Virus record (IMG/VR): IMGVR_UViG_3300008459_000531 | Coordinates: 1-20,453 of that record | Length of the DNA stretch: 20,453 nt | Source of the DNA: a virus | Direction: 5' to 3' (one strand) | Made by a program: the position numbers and the translations under genes | Part shown: positions 14,751 through 20,453 of the stretch, piece after piece | Layout: every line of letters starts with the position of its first letter | Numbering within the stretch: position 1 is the stretch's first letter | The notes under the pieces: generated by a model | Database searches by the model: none | The model's input: the letters and a program-made list of their open reading frames with translations, nothing else | Told to the model about the DNA's origin: nothing

Positions 14751-15653
14751 ATGCGCTTTATAGATAATAATATAAAATTAATCATAAACAACTTGCCATT
14801 CAAAGCATATCTTGAAGATAGCGATGTATCATATGAAACAAGAGATGTTTCATTACCATTCGCTCCAACATCTTTTGTGAACGATAAAATGGCAACTAGG
14901 CTTATGCAAAAAGCTAAGTTCACTTTTAATGTTTTTTCAGAGACACGTCTAGAATGTATAAGTAATTATAATAATCTATTAAGATTAATATACTCAATAA
15001 AGCCATTCTTTGAATATATCGATGATCAATTAGCTCCGTTAGGTTCAAACATAACAGGGCTTGTGTCAATACGCTTTGCTGGTATGCCTATGGTAGGTGA
15101 TTCGGTGAATCTTCATCTTAATTCGTTCTCTTATACAATAAATAAAGAGATTGGTTATATACAGGTTCCAAATAAAGAAATTAGAGATCCTAGGGCAAAT
15201 GCAAGTTTTTATGATTCAAGCGGGATGAAGCTGATACCACTAGCATATAAAATAAGCTTAGAAGGAAAAATACTACTTCCTTTTGATGGAACTGTACGAC
15301 AAATTGGTGGACCAGCCAAAAACGTTCAAGAGGATTATGATACAATAATGAAAGATATATTTGGTGAGAAAGCTAACGATAGAGAATATACCGGACATGT
15401 TCTTAATGCTTTTACTGCATTAACTGGTCGTCTTCCATCTGAATTTTCAAGAGAAAAGAGAACAAAAGCATTAAAAGATATAGCAGCTTTGAAAAATAAT
15501 GGTGCGATTGATGCAAATGGTAATTTTACATCGGGAGGATTTACTGCCGATGAAGCCGCAGTGTCTTCTATGCCAGAAGCAGACACTGCTAATTACAGTG
15601 ATTATCAAACGAAAACTACCGAAATAAGGGGTTTAACACCAGAAGGCAAATAG
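14751..15653 (+). CDS. Baseplate protein, possibly tube initiator/cap (gp48/gp54-like)
   Basis: This is a 300-residue protein with GGAG at 14740-14743, inside the end of the tape measure gene; the two are separated by two bases and probably co-translated. The N-terminal 190 residues look beta-rich with a tube-like layout: KAYLEDSDVSYETRDV, LLRLIYSIKPFFEYIDDQ, GLVSIRFAGMPMVGDSVNLHL, PLAYKISLEGKI. The C-terminal 100 residues are polar and likely a separate helical or flexible arm. T4 encodes gp48 and gp54, which cap the baseplate and start the tube, immediately after tape measure gene 29; the position here matches. The identification comes mainly from synteny. A hub or wedge component is the alternative. 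Confidence 0.5.
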   Translation: MRFIDNNIKLIINNLPFKAYLEDSDVSYETRDVSLPFAPTSFVNDKMATRLMQKAKFTFNVFSETRLECISNYNNLLRLIYSIKPFFEYIDDQLAPLGSNITGLVSIRFAGMPMVGDSVNLHLNSFSYTINKEIGYIQVPNKEIRDPRANASFYDSSGMKLIPLAYKISLEGKILLPFDGTVRQIGGPAKNVQEDYDTIMKDIFGEKANDREYTGHVLNAFTALTGRLPSEFSREKRTKALKDIAALKNNGAIDANGNFTSGGFTADEAAVSSMPEADTANYSDYQTKTTEIRGLTPEGK

Positions 15654-15662
15654 GAATTTATA

Positions 15663-15998
15663 ATGTTTAATAGATACAATAATTCAGTTCAAATTATAAA
15701 TAGTTCAGAAACATATAGCGATATATTGTTACAAAAAAAATTAAACAGTATAAAACAATATTCTGGTTTTGATTTCACAAAATTAAACGAATTGCTAAAA
15801 CAAGATCTTGACAGAACATTTCATACAGTGGAACCATTTGAAAAATTATATATGATATCTCAAAAATATTATAACAGCCCAGAATTTGGTTGGTTAATAT
15901 GTTACACAAATAAAATATCTAGCGAATTAAATATAAAAATAGGACAAACACTGGTTATATATCTATCTATTGAACAGTTGCTAGAGGCATTAAGATGA
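15663..15998 (+). CDS. LysM-like baseplate protein (gp53-like)
   Basis: This is a 111-residue protein with AGGA (15652-15655) seven bases before the ATG. Residues 1-50 are polar and helical. Residues 52-105 read like a LysM fold: TVEPFEKLYMISQKYYNSPEFGWLICYTN, then LNIKIGQTLVIYL. The Tyr-Trp core (the EFGWLICYTN segment) resembles the LysM-type domain of T4 wedge protein gp53 and of small baseplate LysM proteins such as P2 gpX. These act as protein-protein clamps around the hub or tube, not as peptidoglycan binders. It is much shorter than gp53 (196 residues). The stop overlaps the next start (ATGA), indicating translational coupling to the large hub-type gene. Confidence 0.6.
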   Translation: MFNRYNNSVQIINSSETYSDILLQKKLNSIKQYSGFDFTKLNELLKQDLDRTFHTVEPFEKLYMISQKYYNSPEFGWLICYTNKISSELNIKIGQTLVIYLSIEQLLEALR

Positions 15999-18703
15999 GC
16001 GGTTTAGATCCAAACTTAATACAAAGATATCTATACATTGTTTCTGATAAAATTCAATCTAAAGTATCACCAAGCCAAGAAGATAGTTTAAAAAATTTAG
16101 TATACCAATTGATGCCGCCCGCTAGTTCAAGCGAATATGATGCATTGTATGGTATACAAAAAATATTTAGCAATATACCAGTTAAAAATGGTACTATGGC
16201 AGATATTTTATTCTCTGATAATCTATCAAATATAACCAAAGATATAGATTATATAATATCTCATAAGATAATGTTCTTTATTGGATCAGAACCAGTATAT
16301 TTTAATATTGACGACATTAACAGAACAAACAAAAAAATATTTATTTCTAATATATCAATTAAAAACGCATCAAAAGATATTTTTACACTAAAAGCAAACT
16401 ATAAAGTATCTCTAAAAATAAACTTTACTGACTTTGAAAACCTTGTAGAAAAAAACATACACGCAACAAGCGTTAATGATCCAAGTATGTTTATAAAGGC
16501 AAGTATTCTACAAGTTTTATATCCATTCCTTGATTATCCTGGTAATCAATATTCTAAACAAGTACCAGATCCAAATGGTTTCTATATAGTACAAACTTTA
16601 AAGTTTCTCGGTGATACAAAGAAAAAATTATTAGATGCCGGTTGTCCAACCGAATATAGCAAAAATTATCATTTAACTTATTATAAGCACTCGTTTGAAG
16701 TTTTTAAAAATGAAGAGCCGATTGTATCTATTTTTGATAACGAATTGAATGCAGAATTTGTTGCCTATGAAACAGATGGAACAGATAATATGGTTAACAA
16801 AGCTATTGAAAAATATGTTCCAAAAACAAATACTAACATTTTTAAACTTTTAAATAGCAAAACAATTTTTAAAAAAGATCTTTCTACGGTATTAAAAATA
16901 GAACAACAAACATTCGAAGAAATAGTTGCAAAAGTAAACGAATTAAATGAAACAATTAAAGGATTGTATAATATAAGTACCTGTCAAAAAAATGCAACAG
17001 TAGAACAAAGACAGCAAGTTTCAAAAGATATTAATGCAACAAAAAAAGAAATACAAAGACTGTATAAAACATCAAACGAATTACTATATTACATAATCCT
17101 AGATTCAGTACAAACATGGACTCTTGACACCCCAGATGATGTGTGGCCAATATACGAAATAGGAAACTTTTCTGAAGCATTATCTGATAAACTTACAATA
17201 GCTGGACTGTTACAATCAGCAGCTATAGGGGCTACGACTGGTATGTCTGGTGGTGTTACTGGTGTTGGCGTAGGTGCGCTTACAGGCGTCGGTCTTTATG
17301 CTGGGTATTCAATCGTAAGCTCAATAATGTCAACGAAGATTATTCAAAAGAACATAGCTATGTCAACAATCAGAGATGCCTATAATGCGGATGATTTAAA
17401 AAAAATTGAAGGTTCTTTTATGCAATCAATTGGCGTCGGGGAAAGTGTTGAATCGCTACAACTCAATATGAATGCGGCTCGTGCTCAAGAATATGTAGTG
17501 ATGCTTAAAAACCAACTTACTACCGGTGAAGCTATTAGCAAAAAATTATTATTAAACATACCAGATGGTGATCCACAGGGCGCAAAGCAATCAATACGTT
17601 TTACCACACTAGGGCAAATCCTTGGCTTGATAATGTCTATGGATGAAATACGAGAAAAATGTGATGTAGTGTGCGGCGGTTATACTCTAGATGTAGATAT
17701 AGAAAAGAATGAAACATATTATATAAACTTTGCAAACTTACCTATATCAATGCAAAACCTAGAAGCGTTTTTAAATCAAGTTTTATTAAAGAAAGATGAT
17801 AAAAATTTATTTTATAGTAGCGACAATTTTATTAAAGATTTGTTTGAGTACGTAGTTAAATCAGTTGTAAAAGATGGAGAGATTGCGCTAACAAGCATGA
17901 CTAATTCTACTCCTAAAAACACTAAACTTGTTTCGCACAGCATTCGTGGTCCTAAATTATCGTTAGGAGCGAGTAAAATTGATACCAAAACTTTATTTGA
18001 TAACATACAAGAGAAAAAAAATATTTTTAACACAAACAAAGAAGGTATTATTAAATTATATATCATAGGATCATTTGAGGAAGTTAAATATACTGATTTT
18101 TATGGAGCTTTTAGACAATATATGAGCGGACAACTTACGCAAGGATCCAGATCAAGACAATATAACTCATTTGAGTTTCAAAAATTTATTAATGAAAAGT
18201 TTGAAATACCATGCATTCTACTAAGAAAGATCTCAAATAGCGAAAGTATTTTAAAGAAAAAATATATACAATTTACAAGGCTTGATAATAAAAATTTAGA
18301 AACTGGACAATTTTTAAATGGTGCTGGTCTTATGAGGCAACCATATCAATTTAGTGCAGATTTTAAAGCATTCATGAGTTTCTTTGTCGACATTGGATCA
18401 TATGTTTTCGTGGCGCCTCCATTAAACGGAACAGGTATTATTACTTCAAATATGTTTGGCTATGGCGGTCTTTATATTTTAAAAAATTCTTCTATGGAAT
18501 ATAACTTTCAAAAATTAAAAGACGATAATATTTCTATACCAAATTTTGATTCTAAATGCACTGTTACTGGTTATATAATTTCACATGGCGACAATATATC
18601 AAACCTTAAAGATCAAACACTAGATAATGCTTCAACAGGTTGTCCTGATGACAGGCCGAGTACTCCATCAGAATATAAATTAACACCATTTGGTAGATTA
18701 TAA
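15995..18703 (+). CDS. Large baseplate/hub-associated protein of unknown function with glycine-rich hydrophobic segment
   Basis: This 902-residue protein is not recognised as a known family. The start overlaps the LysM gene (ATGA), with GAGG at 15984-15987. Residues 1-250 are mixed alpha/beta. Residues 303-360 look like a coiled coil (EQQTFEEIVAKVNELNETIK to KKEIQRLYKTSNELL). A hydrophobic Gly/Ala-rich stretch runs from about 402 to 445 (IAGLLQSAAIGATTGMSGG, then VGVGALTGVGLYAGYSIV) and could be a membrane-active hairpin. Residues 690-870 look like a compact beta domain (KLYIIGSFEEVKYTDFYGAF, YVFVAPPLNGTGII, TVTGYIISHGDN). Context places it in the baseplate, where a hub or central-spike role comparable to T4 gp27/gp5 would be expected. 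That is inference from position only. Confidence 0.55.
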   Translation: MSGLDPNLIQRYLYIVSDKIQSKVSPSQEDSLKNLVYQLMPPASSSEYDALYGIQKIFSNIPVKNGTMADILFSDNLSNITKDIDYIISHKIMFFIGSEPVYFNIDDINRTNKKIFISNISIKNASKDIFTLKANYKVSLKINFTDFENLVEKNIHATSVNDPSMFIKASILQVLYPFLDYPGNQYSKQVPDPNGFYIVQTLKFLGDTKKKLLDAGCPTEYSKNYHLTYYKHSFEVFKNEEPIVSIFDNELNAEFVAYETDGTDNMVNKAIEKYVPKTNTNIFKLLNSKTIFKKDLSTVLKIEQQTFEEIVAKVNELNETIKGLYNISTCQKNATVEQRQQVSKDINATKKEIQRLYKTSNELLYYIILDSVQTWTLDTPDDVWPIYEIGNFSEALSDKLTIAGLLQSAAIGATTGMSGGVTGVGVGALTGVGLYAGYSIVSSIMSTKIIQKNIAMSTIRDAYNADDLKKIEGSFMQSIGVGESVESLQLNMNAARAQEYVVMLKNQLTTGEAISKKLLLNIPDGDPQGAKQSIRFTTLGQILGLIMSMDEIREKCDVVCGGYTLDVDIEKNETYYINFANLPISMQNLEAFLNQVLLKKDDKNLFYSSDNFIKDLFEYVVKSVVKDGEIALTSMTNSTPKNTKLVSHSIRGPKLSLGASKIDTKTLFDNIQEKKNIFNTNKEGIIKLYIIGSFEEVKYTDFYGAFRQYMSGQLTQGSRSRQYNSFEFQKFINEKFEIPCILLRKISNSESILKKKYIQFTRLDNKNLETGQFLNGAGLMRQPYQFSADFKAFMSFFVDIGSYVFVAPPLNGTGIITSNMFGYGGLYILKNSSMEYNFQKLKDDNISIPNFDSKCTVTGYIISHGDNISNLKDQTLDNASTGCPDDRPSTPSEYKLTPFGRL

Positions 18704-18707
18704 TAAA

Positions 18708-19964
18708 ATGATAAAAAGTGGATTAGAAAGTTTATTTACATTAGATAGAAGCGGCACTCTTGACGTATTTAATGAAAATTTAAAGTACGAGCAGTATGTC
18801 TTTCAGAAAGAGTATTATCCATATCAATTTGATAGTTTTAACGATCAAAAACAATACGGGTTGTATAATAATGGATTTGTTATATACCCAAAAATTTCAT
18901 CATTAAAAACATATACAAATAATAACGGTAATACTCATAAAAATCTATCTTTTGTAGTTGACGCTTTTAATGATTTAAAAAACTTTCAGAACACTAGATC
19001 AAGAAAAAACGATACACTAAAATTTTCTCTGTATACTGATTTAAATGTATTTGATTCGACCACAGACGTACATACAGAGTATCATCAGCATATTATAAGA
19101 ATGTATGATATATTTTCTCAAACATACTTAACTGATATAGATAAAAATAATATAAAGAGTTTAAATGATTTTGTTAATTATTTTATAAAATTTATAAATA
19201 TTGTTGCGAAAATATCACCATTCAATAGAAGCACATTTATAAAAAGTAAGAGCTGTTCACCGTTTTCAAATGGTTTAAGAATCGGATTACAGCCATGGAC
19301 TTATAGAACAACAAGCGAACAAAAAGAAAAATTATATATTAATAATCAAGATTTTGATAAATTTGTAGATATTGCAACAAGATACGGATTTGTAATTGAC
19401 AGAAATTATCCATGGATTATAGTAGCTGATCTTGACTCTCCAAACATGCTTCGCTATGCTAGTAACTATAACTTAAACAACAAACAAGAGATATTTGACA
19501 ACCTTTTTCATAAAGCTCACGAAGCAGATATTGATTCATTAAAAAACCTCATATTAAGTTTTTGGAATGGTTTTGCTGCTTCTACAAAAAAAACAAATTC
19601 TGCTATAGATATTAAAAACTGTAAAAATGTATTTCAAGAACAAAATTATATGAAACAATTGTCGATATCTACATTTGAAACATTTTTTAATATTAATTGG
19701 CAGCTAAGGTTTTATCTATACACCAGAATTCTAGAAGAAAAGTTAGATATACAGCAAAATAAATTTGAATATCTGCACCAAGAGAGTTGCAAGATCAACA
19801 AGTATTATGGAATAGTAAAAGCAGCAGATTATATAAATCAAAAAATTTTAGAAATCATCGCAACGAATATGACAAAACCAGAAAGCTTGACAAACCCAGA
19901 TGCAGTAGTTAAGCTTCTCTCCGAAGAAAAATTTAAGACACCAGTTCAAGGTTTAATTTTTTAG
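18708..19964 (+). CDS. Uncharacterised virion/baseplate protein
   Basis: This is a 418-residue protein counted from ATG 18708, five bases after the previous stop codon begins its spacer. The frame extends six codons further back to a TTG at 18690 inside the previous gene. Neither start has a clear ribosome binding site, so translation probably depends on ribosomes finishing the 902-residue protein. The product is rich in Asn, Lys, Phe and Tyr, has no membrane segment, and appears helical in the second half (about 260-400). Notable stretches are KEYYPYQFDSFNDQKQYG, GLRIGLQPWTYRTTS and RNYPWIIVADLDSPNMLRYA. No family is recognised. Its place among baseplate genes suggests a structural or assembly role. 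Confidence 0.6.
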   Translation: MIKSGLESLFTLDRSGTLDVFNENLKYEQYVFQKEYYPYQFDSFNDQKQYGLYNNGFVIYPKISSLKTYTNNNGNTHKNLSFVVDAFNDLKNFQNTRSRKNDTLKFSLYTDLNVFDSTTDVHTEYHQHIIRMYDIFSQTYLTDIDKNNIKSLNDFVNYFIKFINIVAKISPFNRSTFIKSKSCSPFSNGLRIGLQPWTYRTTSEQKEKLYINNQDFDKFVDIATRYGFVIDRNYPWIIVADLDSPNMLRYASNYNLNNKQEIFDNLFHKAHEADIDSLKNLILSFWNGFAASTKKTNSAIDIKNCKNVFQEQNYMKQLSISTFETFFNINWQLRFYLYTRILEEKLDIQQNKFEYLHQESCKINKYYGIVKAADYINQKILEIIATNMTKPESLTNPDAVVKLLSEEKFKTPVQGLIF

Positions 19965-19972
19965 AGGGCTAA

Positions 19973-20453
19973 ATGTTTCAATCGCTTGATGATAAGGGCA
20001 GTTGCGTAGGCATCTACAAAGATGGCGAGTTACATTTTAAAGATCTACCAACGGATCTTGACTCTACCTGGAATTATGTCCAATTTTTAAAAGGGATTGA
20101 TATCCAGTATGCAAGCATCTATGCTAGGGGTAAAACGCTTGATGAAAGCTGTCCTGCATACCTAAAAGATGATTGGGATAGAGTCAATAAGCGCCTAAAA
20201 GCTTTAGTATCTTCGTTTGTTGAATCAAAAGTATCTTTAAAAGATAACTGTTTTTTTGATCTGACGCCTACTAGATTTTTGAAAGAATATTGTGAAGTAA
20301 AAAATAAAATTACAGAATATGTTTTTGATAATTATGAAAAACCACAAGAGTATGAATTCTATAAACAGTTTACAGAGCTAACAGCAGATATCTCTAGCAG
20401 AGAATTAAAAATTAATAAATCAAAATTAAGCGAACGTATCTATTTGACACAAG
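19973..20453 (+). CDS. Uncharacterised phage protein, N-terminal part (3' end outside window)
   Basis: The open frame from ATG 19973 runs off the right edge (160 codons seen). GAGG at 19964-19967 overlaps the preceding stop codon and lies five bases before the ATG, a good start. The product begins MFQSLDDKGSCVGIYKDGEL and continues with DSTWNYVQFL, YASIYARGKTLDESCP, VNKRLKALVSSF, NCFFDLTP and FLKEYCEVKNKITEYVF. It is helical, charged, with several cysteines and no membrane segment. The well-spaced aromatic and charged pattern looks like a conserved globular or helical protein. No function is recognised; tight linkage to the baseplate genes suggests involvement in tail assembly. Confidence 0.7.
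   Translation, partial: MFQSLDDKGSCVGIYKDGELHFKDLPTDLDSTWNYVQFLKGIDIQYASIYARGKTLDESCPAYLKDDWDRVNKRLKALVSSFVESKVSLKDNCFFDLTPTRFLKEYCEVKNKITEYVFDNYEKPQEYEFYKQFTELTADISSRELKINKSKLSERIYLTQ

Noticed and set aside
18690-18707. TTG at 18690 as start of the 418-residue gene
   Set aside because: It lies inside the preceding gene with no ribosome binding site; the ATG at 18708 just after the previous stop is more plausible.
1-20453. tRNA genes, CRISPR arrays, insertion sequences, integrase or attachment sites
   Set aside because: No cloverleaf-like sequence, spaced direct repeats, transposase or recombinase motifs were seen on either strand.

Overview
The window is a densely packed, single-strand (+) block of virion genes from a tailed phage with a contractile tail, a distant ('far') relative of T4. 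The anchors are a T4 gp23-type major capsid protein, a gp22-type scaffold, a classical contractile sheath (gp18 type) and a gp19-type tail tube. The DNA is AT-rich except for the capsid gene, which is clearly richer in GC. No bacterial housekeeping gene, tRNA or integrase is visible. The host cannot be told from this sequence.

Layout. 1-529: 3' end of a fibre/adhesin-like structural gene. 609-3571: scaffold and major capsid genes, closed by a strong GAAA-tetraloop terminator. 3640-4667: an inserted cassette with its own extended -10 promoter. It carries two overlapping genes, a zinc-finger/NUMOD3 DNA-binding protein and a Vsr/PD-(D/E)XK-like nuclease, together resembling a homing endonuclease split into two polypeptides. 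4668-4843: a spacer with a second extended -10 sequence and a large 11-bp-stem inverted repeat. 4844-6664: two neck proteins (gp13- and gp14-like). 6733-10801: sheath, tail tube, and a second, larger tube paralogue. 10822-11857: a gp26-family protein whose 3' end appears to be read into a second frame, followed by a terminator. 11938-14748: tape measure. 14751-20453: baseplate and hub genes (tube-initiator-like, LysM/gp53-like, a 902-residue protein with a glycine-rich hydrophobic segment, a 418-residue unknown, and a truncated unknown).

How they work together. The scaffold and gp23 build the prohead, and a T4-type protease (not in the window) would trim both. The neck proteins close the filled head. 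Sheath and tube form the contractile tail around the tape measure. The gp26-like protein and its frameshifted extension lie between tube and tape measure, where tail-assembly chaperones (lambda G/GT type) are normally found. The remaining genes build the baseplate on which the tube is nucleated.

The most notable observation is at the end of the gp26-like gene. A 56-codon conserved-looking reading frame with no start codon follows a T7 slippery run, next to Shine-Dalgarno-like sequences, which predicts a programmed +1 (or -2) frameshift. Other points of interest are the split nuclease cassette beside the capsid gene, the duplicated tail tube gene, a gene order permuted relative to T4, and the hairpin-bearing leader of the neck operon.
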